DNA of 64,000 bases from Kiloniellaceae bacterium (lineage in GTDB: Bacteria > Pseudomonadota > Alphaproteobacteria > Kiloniellales > J153). Positions within the stretch are counted from its first letter, which is position 1. Each line of letters starts with the position of its first letter. The stretch covers positions 1 to 64,000 of the forward strand of contig JAJFGJ010000033.1 of NCBI GenBank assembly GCA_021776175.1. Reading direction: 5' to 3'. The notes under the pieces are model-generated. The model made no database searches. It was not told the origin of the DNA and was given only the letters and a program-made list of their open reading frames with translations. Shown here one piece after another: positions 36,419 to 44,313 of this stretch. The position numbers and the translations under genes are program-made.

Positions 36419-36732
36419 ATCTGGCGGTGCTGGGGCTTCGCTATTCCGACCTCGACACATCGAACCGCTATAGGATCGATCTCAACACACGCTATCCCGT
36501 GGATCGAAAGTTCCGCGTCAATCCCCGCCTGCGCACCGACTACCGGGACAATAAGGATAACGATGGCAGCCGCATCTCGGTGCGGCCGTCGATCCGCCTC
36601 GACTATTATTGGAATCGCGAATTTTCCCTTGAGTTCGATCTCGGCGGAGAATGGAGCCGTAACAAGAGTAACGGCGTGTCCGACGACACCATCGATCTAT
36701 TCGCCATCCTGGGATACCGCGTGGATTTCTAG
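36419..36732 (+). pseudogene. C-terminal remnant of an outer-membrane beta-barrel-type protein
   Basis: From about 36419 the plus strand encodes LGLRYSDLDTSNRYRIDLNT and a run of amphipathic strands (RVNPRLRTDYRDN, ISVRPSIRLDYYWN, FSLEFDLGGEW) ending in YRVDF before TAG. The Tyr/Phe-ended last strand is typical of an outer-membrane barrel C-terminus. Similar tails follow TPR-rich envelope proteins in Rhodospirillales, as I recall. The 5' part is missing, and this relic meets the ankyrin relic end to end at the same point. Confidence 0.6.
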
Positions 36733-36739
36733 GAATCGT

Positions 36740-36868
36740 TACTTCGCGTGATGGGAATAGGATCGCGCGCGATGGGAATAGGAACCTCGATAACGTGAAT
36801 CTCAACAGGGTATTGCGATTGAGTGAAGCAGGATGACGGAGATTAAATTCCCTCGAGCATCTTTGCCG
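36740..36868. other. Intergenic, short direct repeat GATGGGAATAGGA
   Basis: GATGGGAATAGGA occurs at about 36749-36761 and again at about 36771-36783, separated by about 9 bp. The rest shows no gene. It may be simple duplication or part of an upstream control region of the porin. Confidence 0.45.
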
Positions 36869-36923
36869 CTCACGAAGAACTCACGAAGCGCTCACGGAAA
36901 GCTCATAAAAAACTCACGTATTC
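36869..36923 (+). promoter_or_regulatory. Five tandem 11-bp direct repeats, CTCACGAAGNN
   Basis: CTCA(C/T)(G/A) starts at 36869, 36880, 36891, 36902 and 36913, exactly 11 bp apart. Units read CTCACGAAGAA, CTCACGAAGCG, CTCACGGAAAG, CTCATAAAAAA and CTCACGTATTC. An 11-bp phase is the spacing used by OmpR/PhoB-family winged-helix regulators, which bind tandem half-sites (PhoB: CTGTCAT). The array ends 260 bp before the porin ATG. I see no reason for this pattern in coding sequence. The regulator is not identified. Confidence 0.65.
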
Positions 36924-37182
36924 GCGATTCGACAAAACCTACCCATGGTCTTACACGGAATATCAAGGGGGTCATGCTGGCTGTGGAGGGTCGTGAAGCG
37001 ATAGACGCGGGGTATGCGGTTTTCAGACCAAGGCTGTAAGGCAAAGCGTTTCCTCGTTGGGACGGGAATCCAAAGATTCTTAAACCACCAAGTTGTTTTT
37101 GGTTTCCGTTTTTTCAAAGAGGGCACCCTTGGTCCGCCGAACCTAATATGCGTCTACATCCATAGAGAGGCGAAGATTGAGA

Positions 37183-38319
37183 ATGAGAAAGCAACTACTT
37201 CTTGGCACAACGGCTCTGCTCGCCGGCGCCGTGGCCATGCCGAACTTCGCTTCGGCGGAAGACCCTCTGCGCTTGCAGGTTCGGGGCTTTAAGAACGAGT
37301 TCTTCGGTATCGGCGACGTCGACATCGACAACGGCCCACCCATGAACGCCACCGGCGAGTTCAGCGACGGTGAAATCCAGTTCACGGGCTCGACGGCTCT
37401 CGACAACGGCCTGACCGTTGGCGTGCATGTCGAACTGGAAGCCGACGCGCGCGGCGACCAGATCGACGAAGCTTATGCCTTTGTCGAAGGCGGTTTCGGT
37501 AAGATCGTGGTCGGCGGTGAAAACCTGGCCAACTACAACACCTTCTGGGGTGTGACGGCGCCGTCCGTGGGTGTCCCGATCAACTCCGGTTGGATCACCA
37601 CTTTCGTGCCGCCGCCGGCCGGTCATGAGCTCAGCTTCCGTTCGACGATCACGACCACGAACGTCGATATCGGTAACGACGAAAACTCGATCAGCTATTA
37701 CTCGCCGCGTTTCGCGGGCTTCCAGTTCACGGGCGGTTACGCGCCGACCGTGACCGACAGCGGCGAAGGCAAGACCTTCACCGGCTTCGAAGCCAACGAG
37801 AACACCGAGTACCACAACGCCTTCGGCGTCGGCTTGAACTTCAAGGAAAGCTTCAACGGTGTCAGCCTCAAGTTCGCGGGCGGCTACAACCGTATCGAGG
37901 CGCCGAACGAAGTCGAGGCCCTTGGCGGTGACGACGTCCAGCAGTTGAAGGTTGGCGTCAACATCGGCGTTGCCGGGTTCTCTGTCGGCGGTTCCTACGC
38001 CAACGAGTTCGACGGCAAAATCATCACCGACGGCGCCGGCGGTATCAAGCGGAGTGAGGAAGGGCAATCCTGGGACGTCGGCGCGAGCTATTCGACCGGC
38101 CCCTGGGGCGTTAGCGCGACCTACTTCCACGGCGAATGGGAAGGCGACGTTGGCAACGGCGACGAGGAAGTCGACTCGATTGTCGGTGCCGTGTCCTACG
38201 CTCTCGGGCCGGGGATCAAGACTTCGTTATCCGTCATGTACGGCGCACTCGAAGACGACGCGACCGGCGACGAAGGCACGGCGACCATGGGCATCATTGG
38301 CCTGGCCGTCAGCTTCTAG
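37183..38319 (+). CDS. Porin, alphaproteobacterial general-porin type
   Basis: The 378-aa protein has a signal peptide (MRKQLLLGTTALLAGAVAMP) cut near ASA, followed by a Gly- and Asp-rich outer-membrane barrel. Each strand shows alternating hydrophobic residues, and the C-terminus ends in GIIGLAVSF with the terminal Phe used for barrel assembly. It lets small solutes cross the outer membrane. I chose ATG 37183; the TTG six bases earlier is also in frame. It is single-gene, with the 11-bp array upstream and a strong terminator downstream. Confidence 0.92.
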   Translation: MRKQLLLGTTALLAGAVAMPNFASAEDPLRLQVRGFKNEFFGIGDVDIDNGPPMNATGEFSDGEIQFTGSTALDNGLTVGVHVELEADARGDQIDEAYAFVEGGFGKIVVGGENLANYNTFWGVTAPSVGVPINSGWITTFVPPPAGHELSFRSTITTTNVDIGNDENSISYYSPRFAGFQFTGGYAPTVTDSGEGKTFTGFEANENTEYHNAFGVGLNFKESFNGVSLKFAGGYNRIEAPNEVEALGGDDVQQLKVGVNIGVAGFSVGGSYANEFDGKIITDGAGGIKRSEEGQSWDVGASYSTGPWGVSATYFHGEWEGDVGNGDEEVDSIVGAVSYALGPGIKTSLSVMYGALEDDATGDEGTATMGIIGLAVSF

Positions 38320-38342
38320 ACTACAGCTTCTTCGCGACTCCG

Positions 38343-38371
38343 AGGGGCGGCTTGGCCGCCCCTTTTTTTTT
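38343..38371 (+). terminator. Rho-independent terminator after the porin
   Basis: GGGGCGGC (38344-38351), TTG loop, GCCGCCCC (38355-38362), then nine T residues. It starts 24 bp after the porin stop. This is the clearest terminator in the window and fits a highly expressed gene. Confidence 0.95.
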
Positions 38372-38486
38372 GCCCGCGCGGTAGTCCGCTTTTTGAGCCC
38401 AACCACCGGGCGGGGGACCTTCGCCCCAGCACAGTCGATGACCTAACGGGTGGCGGTGGCGCCGGGTATTGCGTTACCTTCGCGCC

Positions 38487-39518
38487 ATGAAAATATTCCT
38501 TAGTACTGAGCATGCCCGGCACTACCCGCGAAACTTCCTGGTCAACGGTGTGCAAAAGCCAAATCCAGAAACCCCGGAGCGGGCGGAGGCTTTACTGACG
38601 GCGGCTCTGGCCGCTGGCCATGAAGCGGTGGAGCCGCCCGCCGATATGGGACTTGGATCTATCGCGGCGGTGCATACGCCGGAGTATCTCTCATTCCTGG
38701 AGCGCATCTTCGAACGTTGGCAGCGGATCGAGGGCGCCTCGCCGGAAGTCGTGCCCAATATCCACCCCAACGGACGCCGGGGCGGATATCCCGACTCGGC
38801 GGTCGGCCAGGCCGGATACCACATGGCCGATACCGCCTGCCCGATTTCGCAAGGAACTTGGCCCGCCGCAGTGGCCAGCGCCCAGGCCGCCGTGGCCGCT
38901 ACCCGCGAGGTGTTGAATGGAACGGGGGCAGCCTATGCCCTGTGCCGGCCGCCGGGGCACCATGCCTTCGCCGACACGGCGGGCGGCTTTTGCTACCTGA
39001 ACAATAGCGCCATCGCGGCACAGGAACTACGCGCGGGCCACGGCCGCGTCGCGATCCTGGATATCGACCTGCACCACGGCAACGGCACCCAGGGAATTTT
39101 TTATGGGCGCGGCGACGTGCTGACCGTTTCGCTGCACGCCGACCCGGCGCGATTTTATCCCTTCTTCTGGGGTCACGCCCATGAACGCGGGGAGGGCGCG
39201 GGGCTGGGCTACAACTTCAACCTACCCCTGGCGCGCGGGACCGGGGACGATGGCTTCCTTCAGGCGCTCGAACATGCCCTGCGCCGAATCCGCGCCTTTT
39301 CCCCCGGCGCGCTCGTCGTTGCTCTGGGGCTGGATGCGCACAAGGACGATCCCCTGGCCGGCCTGGCGCTCAGCACCGCCGGGTTCGAAGTTATCGGGGC
39401 CGCCATCGCGGGCCTTGGCGTGCCCAGTGTCCTGGTTCAGGAAGGCGGCTATCTGACCGAAGCGCTGGGCGCGAACCTGGCCGCTTTCCTGCGCGGTTTC
39501 GAGGCGGCGCGGACATAA
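38487..39518 (+). CDS. Acetylpolyamine amidohydrolase-type deacetylase
   Basis: The 343-aa zinc enzyme has H158-H159 (CRPPGHHAF), metal ligands D194 and H196 (LDIDLHHGNG) and D283 (ALGLDAH), and the segments NPETPERAEAL and ISQGTWPAAVAS. The long N-terminal insert and the segment HADPARFYPFFWGHA match the acetylpolyamine amidohydrolase (APAH) branch rather than lysine deacetylases. I chose ATG 38487 over 38469. It lies 3 bp before a GNAT gene of the SSAT type, which supports a polyamine role. Confidence 0.9.
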   Translation: MKIFLSTEHARHYPRNFLVNGVQKPNPETPERAEALLTAALAAGHEAVEPPADMGLGSIAAVHTPEYLSFLERIFERWQRIEGASPEVVPNIHPNGRRGGYPDSAVGQAGYHMADTACPISQGTWPAAVASAQAAVAATREVLNGTGAAYALCRPPGHHAFADTAGGFCYLNNSAIAAQELRAGHGRVAILDIDLHHGNGTQGIFYGRGDVLTVSLHADPARFYPFFWGHAHERGEGAGLGYNFNLPLARGTGDDGFLQALEHALRRIRAFSPGALVVALGLDAHKDDPLAGLALSTAGFEVIGAAIAGLGVPSVLVQEGGYLTEALGANLAAFLRGFEAART

Positions 39519-39521
39519 CCC

Positions 39522-40013
39522 ATGGCGGACTTAAAAGTAAGACTGGCCAGCGCGGCGGACGCCCCGGTTGTCTTGGGCATGATTCAGGGTCTTGCCCACT
39601 ATCTCGGCCAGGGGGATGCCTTCACCGCCACCCTGGACGACGTTTTGCGCGACGGTTTCGGCCCGGCGCGGCATTACGAGACGGTTCTGGCGGAGGTCGG
39701 CGCGCGGCCGGCGGGGCTGGCCATATATTTTCCCATGTATTCCTCCTTCAGGGGCCGCCCGTGTCTTTTCCTAGATAGTCTTTACGTCGAAGACTGGGCG
39801 CGGGGCCTGAAAGCCGGGCGCGCGCTCATGGCCCACGTCTATGGCGCCGCCAAGGCGCGGGACTGCTGCCGGATCGAACTCAAGGTGGCCGCCAATAGCC
39901 CGGCGCGCGGATTTTACGAATCCCTCGGCATGGCGCCCTGCCCGGACCGCCCCTACATCGTTCAGGCGGAGGCCTTCAGCCGCCTGATCGATGAAACAAG
40001 CGCCGGGCAATAA
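39522..40013 (+). CDS. GNAT acetyltransferase of the spermidine/diamine type
   Basis: The 163-aa protein has the N-terminal RLASAADAPVVLGMIQGLAH, then DDVLRDGFG, which matches the L.DGFG element of spermidine/spermine N-acetyltransferases, and YFPMYSSFRGRPCLFLDSLY. The acetyl-CoA loop here is DWARGLKAGRALM. The C-terminal SPARGFYESLGM is typical of GNAT enzymes. It is probably cotranscribed with the deacetylase before it, so that acetyl groups could be put on and taken off polyamines. Confidence 0.88.
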   Translation: MADLKVRLASAADAPVVLGMIQGLAHYLGQGDAFTATLDDVLRDGFGPARHYETVLAEVGARPAGLAIYFPMYSSFRGRPCLFLDSLYVEDWARGLKAGRALMAHVYGAAKARDCCRIELKVAANSPARGFYESLGMAPCPDRPYIVQAEAFSRLIDETSAGQ

Positions 40014-40130
40014 TCTATTTCTGGAACAACCGCCATCTCGGCACCAGTGGATCAAGCCCGGAAAGGACTCGGTGAGACGGGGGGGGGGCTAACTTGAAAC
40101 GCTGTCGGCGCTGGAAAGAGATGACAGAGT

Positions 40131-40212
40131 CACCACGAAGGCGCGAAGACGCGAAGAAGCACAAAAGGAATCTACTTCGTGGCTTCTTAGTGTCTTCGCG
40201 CCTTCGTGGTGA
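40131..40212. repeat. Long palindromic intergenic repeat, copy P3
   Basis: The left arm CACCACGAAGGCGCGAAGAC pairs with the right arm GTCTTCGCGCCTTCGTGGTG. It is a shorter, more GC-rich variant of P1, P2 and P4. Confidence 0.85.
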
Positions 40213-40245
40213 AAACATACTGCGCCCTTGGGCCTTCGCCCAGCC

Positions 40246-40315
40246 GTCACCCTTGGGCTTGATCCGAGGGTCCATCGGCGAGCGAGACTCGCAACCACGA
40301 TGGATTGCCGGGGCG
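40246..40315. repeat. Partial copy of the R-type repeat
   Basis: TCACCCTTGGGCTTGATCCG and GATGGATTGCCGGGGCG occur here in the order seen in other R-type fragments (compare 1908-1945 and 51336-51376). It ends directly before P4, as other R/P pairs do. Confidence 0.6.
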
Positions 40316-40330
40316 CGCGATGAGAAGTAG

Positions 40331-40463
40331 AATTACCACGAAGACACAAAGACACTAAGGAGCCGCGAAGTAAGATTTTTTTTGCTTCTTTGCGCCCCAC
40401 GGGTCCGCGCCACGCGCGGCCCAAGGACATGCTTTGTGTCTTTGTGTCTTCGTGGTGAATTAA
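40331..40463. repeat. Long palindromic intergenic repeat, copy P4
   Basis: AATTACCACGAAGACACAAA opens and its complement closes the element, and the loop at 40397-40437 repeats the middle of P2 (CGCCACGCGCGGCCCAAGGA). It is followed by TTCTAAGCGCC and then R3, exactly as P1 is followed by R2. Confidence 0.85.
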
Positions 40464-40482
40464 TTTCTAAGCGCCCGCGACG

Positions 40483-40580
40483 AACGCATCGCCCTGGAAA
40501 GCGCGGTCCGAGGTGCGGTCACGATGGATTACCGGAGCCTGTCCTCGGGCCACGACCCGAGGATCGAGCCCGGCAATGAC
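40483..40580. repeat. Dispersed repeat copy R3
   Basis: The third full copy of the R repeat: CGCATCGCCCTGGAAAGCGC, then the nested palindrome with CCTCGGGCCACGACCCGAGG. It lacks the tgt-derived 25 bp found at the end of R1 and R2, which marks the true right border of the repeat near AATGAC. Confidence 0.85.
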
Positions 40581-40612
40581 GATATTAAGAAGGAAACGCG
40601 CTAACCCACCAC

Positions 40613-40685
40613 CGTCATCCCGGACTCGATCCGGGATCTTCGCCCAGCCGTAAGGAAAGATACCGGATCGAGTCCGGGATGACGG
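40613..40685. repeat. CGTCATCCCGGA...TCCGGGATGACG palindrome, copy G1
   Basis: CGTCATCCCGGACTCGATCC and GGATCGAGTCCGGGATGACG are inverted arms around about 33 bp. A relative at 54934-55019 has the same design, and 58902-58930 is the bare hairpin. This is a widespread intergenic motif in alphaproteobacteria. Confidence 0.85.
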
Positions 40686-40734
40686 CGTAGTGGGTGATTC
40701 CCTAGGCACACGATCGAGATATTTCCTAAAAATG
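40679..40734. repeat. Left direct repeat flanking the DUF262/brxL cassette
   Basis: Positions 40679-40734 match 43336-43392 with one gap and about nine mismatches in 57 bp. Shared blocks include ATGACGGCGT, GGCACA, AGATATTTC and TAAAAATG. The two copies face the same way and lie just outside the AT-rich segment between them. Confidence 0.7.
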
Positions 40735-40882
40735 GGCTTCCATCCGAGGACTGATCTCTAAAACCAGGCCATCGGATGGTTGCAAAGGGGATACGGTTCC
40801 CTCGACGGTGGTGCGGGGGTATGATCTCCGCAACCCTGGAGATCATCTGGGTAATGTTGGATGAAACAGAGGATACCGATTC

Positions 40883-42781
40883 ATGGACATTTCACCGGAC
40901 AAGCAAAACATCAACAGCATTTTCTCGGGAACCACATATTTCATCGACTTCTATCAGCGTGACTATAAGTGGAGTGAAGAACCGGTCAGGCGATTGATCG
41001 ATGATATATTCTACGGATTTGAGGAATCGTACAAAACGAACAACGCATTGGACGCTAAGATCGAAAACGTAACTGCTAAATATCCTTGGTATTATTTGAG
41101 CACCTTTGTCACAAACACGATTGCCGGTCGCGTATATGTCGTTGACGGCCAGCAGCGATTAACAACCCTGACTCTCATCCTCATCAAACTGCACCATATG
41201 GGCAATGCGCTCGGATCCGGTCTCGTCGATTGGATAAGGAGCAAAATTGCTGGCCAAGCAGGCTTCGAGAAACAGTTCTGGATGAACCATGAACTCCATC
41301 TGGAGGCGCTAAACGCTCTCTATGATGAAAAGGATAAAATACCGACCGACAGCGGGATAACTGCGGAAAACATGCATCAAAACTACGATTCAATCGACTC
41401 AATTTTAGAGCAAAAACTCGACAGCAAGCACAAGTACGAGACATTTGTGTTCTACTTTCTGCATCGCCTTGTTCTGATCAACCTGTCCGTAGAACAAACG
41501 GACGTGCCAATGGTTTTTGAGGTGATCAATGACCGTGGAGTAAAGCTCCGACCATACGAAATACTCAAGGGCAAACTGCTCGGTCAAATTGACAAGATCG
41601 AATTGGATGAGGGCAACTACAATGCTCTTTGGGAGGAGTGTGTTTCCCGCGTTAATCGCTTTAAATCCGAAGAGATAGATACGTTCTTTGTCTACCTTCT
41701 AAAGGCAAAATACGCGGAGACAAGAGCGACAGGTCAGCGGTTTGACAACGACTACCACCGTGAAATATTCAAATCTGATGTGAACGAGAAGCTCAAGCTG
41801 GATCACAATCCTGTTGCTGTTAAGGCCTTTCTGAACGGGGCGTTCCGATATTATTCGAAGCTTTATGCGAAGATCTGGGAATACACACACGACCGCCAAG
41901 TTGGTTATGAGCATCTGTATTTCAATCGCCTGAACGAGATGGATAGTCAATTTATGCTAATCCTCTCCGCATGTGAAGTGGATGATCCCGAGGAAGACGA
42001 AAAGATCAGACTAGTTGCTCAAAATGTTGACCGATTATTTTCTTTTCTAAGATTGCAGAGGGCGTATGACAGTAACGATTTCAATGATGCCGTCTTTGAG
42101 ATCTCATATGAGATTCGAGAGAGAGGGAAGGAAGAAATAAACTCCGCTTTTTATCAAACTTTGCGAAATATTTTAAAAGAACGGCGCAGCGTCGATGTGT
42201 CTGAGGTTTTTGAATATGCACAATTCAAAAACACCTCATTAAATGATATTCCTGCACGATTTACCCGTTACTTTTTCGCTCGCATTGATGAGTTTATTGC
42301 TGATAAAACGAACACAGCGATAAAGCATCCAATTAATGATCTTGTCTTGAAGACGGGCGCTGTAAATGGATTTCATATTGAGCACATTCTCTCACACAAC
42401 GATGAGTCTCTAAATATTTATGGGGGTGATGAGGAGCTCTTTGAGGTTGATAGAAATCGACTCGGCGCAGTCCTTCTGCTAAAGGGTAAAGACAACATTT
42501 CAAGCGGAAATGAAAAATACAAATCCAAGTTGATGTCCTATGCAAACACACTGCACTGGAACGAGACGCTTCGTGCTGATAGCTATAAAGCAAAGAAAGA
42601 TTTTAAGAATCTTATCAATGACTATGATCTACAATTTCAGCACCTTGAAAGTTTCGGAGCAGAACAGGTCGAAAGTCGACAAAAACTACTTTTCAATATC
42701 GCAAAAATTATCTGGAAGGAGCACTCCTTGGAAGCGGCGCCGGATGATATTGAGCAGCCGAGATCGATTGGTCCATTGTGA
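40883..42781 (+). CDS. DUF262/DUF1524 protein, GmrSD-like restriction or anti-phage enzyme
   Basis: The 632-aa protein has a DUF262 (ParB/Srx-like) N-terminal domain with FIDFYQRDYKWSEEPVRRLI and the nucleotide-site motif VDGQQRLTT. The C-terminal DUF1524 part carries HIEHILSHN, the core of its HNH-like nuclease motif. GmrS and GmrD of the type IV enzyme that cuts modified T4 DNA have this pair of domains, here in one chain. The gene is clearly AT-richer than its surroundings and uses different codons (many AAT, GAT and TTT), which fits recent gain. An AGAGGA element precedes the ATG. Exact target DNA is unknown. Confidence 0.85.
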   Translation: MDISPDKQNINSIFSGTTYFIDFYQRDYKWSEEPVRRLIDDIFYGFEESYKTNNALDAKIENVTAKYPWYYLSTFVTNTIAGRVYVVDGQQRLTTLTLILIKLHHMGNALGSGLVDWIRSKIAGQAGFEKQFWMNHELHLEALNALYDEKDKIPTDSGITAENMHQNYDSIDSILEQKLDSKHKYETFVFYFLHRLVLINLSVEQTDVPMVFEVINDRGVKLRPYEILKGKLLGQIDKIELDEGNYNALWEECVSRVNRFKSEEIDTFFVYLLKAKYAETRATGQRFDNDYHREIFKSDVNEKLKLDHNPVAVKAFLNGAFRYYSKLYAKIWEYTHDRQVGYEHLYFNRLNEMDSQFMLILSACEVDDPEEDEKIRLVAQNVDRLFSFLRLQRAYDSNDFNDAVFEISYEIRERGKEEINSAFYQTLRNILKERRSVDVSEVFEYAQFKNTSLNDIPARFTRYFFARIDEFIADKTNTAIKHPINDLVLKTGAVNGFHIEHILSHNDESLNIYGGDEELFEVDRNRLGAVLLLKGKDNISSGNEKYKSKLMSYANTLHWNETLRADSYKAKKDFKNLINDYDLQFQHLESFGAEQVESRQKLLFNIAKIIWKEHSLEAAPDDIEQPRSIGPL

Positions 42782-42926
42782 TTGTTTATTCATGATCGGC
42801 CTTGGGTCGATCTTTATAATGGCTTCTGGTTGGCGACCTGTATTTTGCTTCTGTCGCTGTAGCCAAGACCGATGTCCAATTCGACCACGATTCGAGAACA
42901 TCTCCGCTCGCTCACCGAGCGTCCAC

Positions 42927-43301
42927 TCAGTTCAGGCCCAGCGCCTTAAGCGCCGCCCGCTTCACCTCACCGTAGAAGATCGGATCAACGTTCTCTAAGA
43001 TTTCGGCACTGACATCGAAAAAGCTGCGCTTGTTCTCGATGGGGATCAGTGCCCGCTTGGCGCCGATGTCTATGGCTACTTGGAGGGGCTCCGTCAACGA
43101 GCGGACCTTCTTGATGCTACCTTGAATGCCCATGTCTCCCAACACTTAGATGCTAGGCCGCGGCGAGGCTTTTCGCAGCGCTGAGAACACTGCGACCAGG
43201 AAAGCCACGCCGACCTCGGCCTCAACCTTGTTGCCAATTAGGTCGATGACTTCGACGTGGAAATCGACAGTATCTAGCTTGCGGGTAATACCGATTGAAT
43301 C
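42927..43301 (-). pseudogene. brxL: Broken 3' end of brxL (BREX Lon-like protein)
   Basis: Read leftward, the frame gives VDFHVEVIDLIGNKVEAEVG and FSALRKASPRPSI, then an in-frame TAA at 43146-43148, then VLGDMGIQGSIKKVRSL, EPLQVAIDIGAKRALIPIEN and a final KALGLN. The two parts are in the same frame, so a single TAA divides the Lon-like C-terminal domain (the TAA replaces a codon that is usually Leu in relatives as I recall them). The ATPase part and the start are missing beyond about 43301. No other BREX gene (brxA, pglX, pglZ) is in the window. Confidence 0.75.
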
Positions 43302-43335
43302 AGGCCGCACCGAAGATCCCGGGTCAAGACTGGCA

Positions 43336-43392
43336 ATGACGGCGTGAGTAGGTATTTGCCTGGGCACAGGACCAAGATATTTCATAAAAATG
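43336..43392. repeat. Right direct repeat flanking the DUF262/brxL cassette
   Basis: This is the partner of 40679-40734. It lies directly beside the truncated end of the brxL relic, in the same orientation as the left copy. A G-type half-palindrome (GATCCCGGGTCAAGACTGGC) lies just to its left. Confidence 0.7.
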
Positions 43393-43476
43393 CCATTGCC
43401 GTACCGCTTACGGTGCCGTCAAAATACGGTGTTAGCGGCGGGCGCTTGTCCCGGCTTCGTTGAGGGGGATAAGGGT

Positions 43477-44220
43477 TTGGAAGGGTTCCTGGCGCTCGGT
43501 TTTCTGATCGGGATGCAGCACGCGCTGGAGGCCGATCACCTGGCGGCGGTCGGCGCGCTTGCCTTTGGCGAGTCCAAGTCGAAACGCGGCCTGGCCCTGC
43601 GCGGCGCGGCTTGGGGCCTTGGCCATAGCATCACGCTGTTCGCGATCTGCGCCGTGGTGATCCTCATGGGGCTGACCCTGACCGACCGGATCGCCGCCGT
43701 TCTGGAGTTCGGTGTCGGCGCGATGCTGGTGTTGCTCGGCTTCGATGTCCTGCGCCGCATGCGGGCGCGGCGGATACATTTTCATGCCCATGTCCATGGC
43801 CAAGGTCGCCCGCACCTTCATGCCCACAGTCACGCGGGCGCGAAGACGCCCCATGGCCGCGATCCCCACAATCATCGCCATCCAGTGGGTTTTCCCGTGC
43901 GCGCCTTGATGATCGGCCTGGTTCACGGCGCCGCCGGTTCCGCCGGCCTGCTGGCCCTGGCGGTCGCGGCGACGCGGGAGCCCTGGACGGCGGTCGGCTA
44001 TGTGGCGGTGTTCGGGCTTGGATCGATCCTGGGCATGACGGTGCTGACCCTGGTCGCGGCCTGGCCCCTGGGTGCGGCGGAACGCCACGCCAAGTGGATT
44101 CACAACGGCCTGTCGCTCGGCGCCGCCGCCCTCGCGGTCGTGCTGGGCATGGACGTCATGGCGCAAACGGCGGGAACCGCCTGGGGCATGACGGCGGGAT
44201 CCGCCTGGGGAATTTTGTAA
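43477..44220 (+). CDS. UreH/NicO-type membrane protein with a His-rich loop
   Basis: The 247-aa protein has about six membrane helices. The N-terminal FLIGMQHALEADHLAAV carries the HX4DH pattern of the NiCoT/NicO metal-transport families. Between helices 3 and 4 is a cytoplasmic loop rich in His (HFHAHVHGQGRPHLHAHSHA). This fits nickel or cobalt transport or a urease-type accessory role, but no urease gene is near. I chose TTG 43477 because a strong GAGGGGG ribosome site lies just before it; the longer frame from 43390 runs into the flanking repeat. Confidence 0.75.
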   Translation: MEGFLALGFLIGMQHALEADHLAAVGALAFGESKSKRGLALRGAAWGLGHSITLFAICAVVILMGLTLTDRIAAVLEFGVGAMLVLLGFDVLRRMRARRIHFHAHVHGQGRPHLHAHSHAGAKTPHGRDPHNHRHPVGFPVRALMIGLVHGAAGSAGLLALAVAATREPWTAVGYVAVFGLGSILGMTVLTLVAAWPLGAAERHAKWIHNGLSLGAAALAVVLGMDVMAQTAGTAWGMTAGSAWGIL

Positions 44221-44313
44221 AATCCAGGCCGTGCCGAAATCGGTTGTGGCGGCCTTGTGGTCGGCGCCCTGGCGCTGTTAAACCAAGCTACATCGTGGTC
44301 AGGGAAGAACGCT

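Noticed and set aside
36833..37039. 68-codon frame over the 11-bp array
   Set aside because: The frame is crossed by the phased repeat, has no ribosome site, and its peptide shows no structure.
40614..40690. CRISPR-like look of repeated palindromes at 40-41 kb
   Set aside because: Arms are inverted, spacing is irregular and the units differ in length, so this is a set of intergenic palindromes and not an array with spacers.
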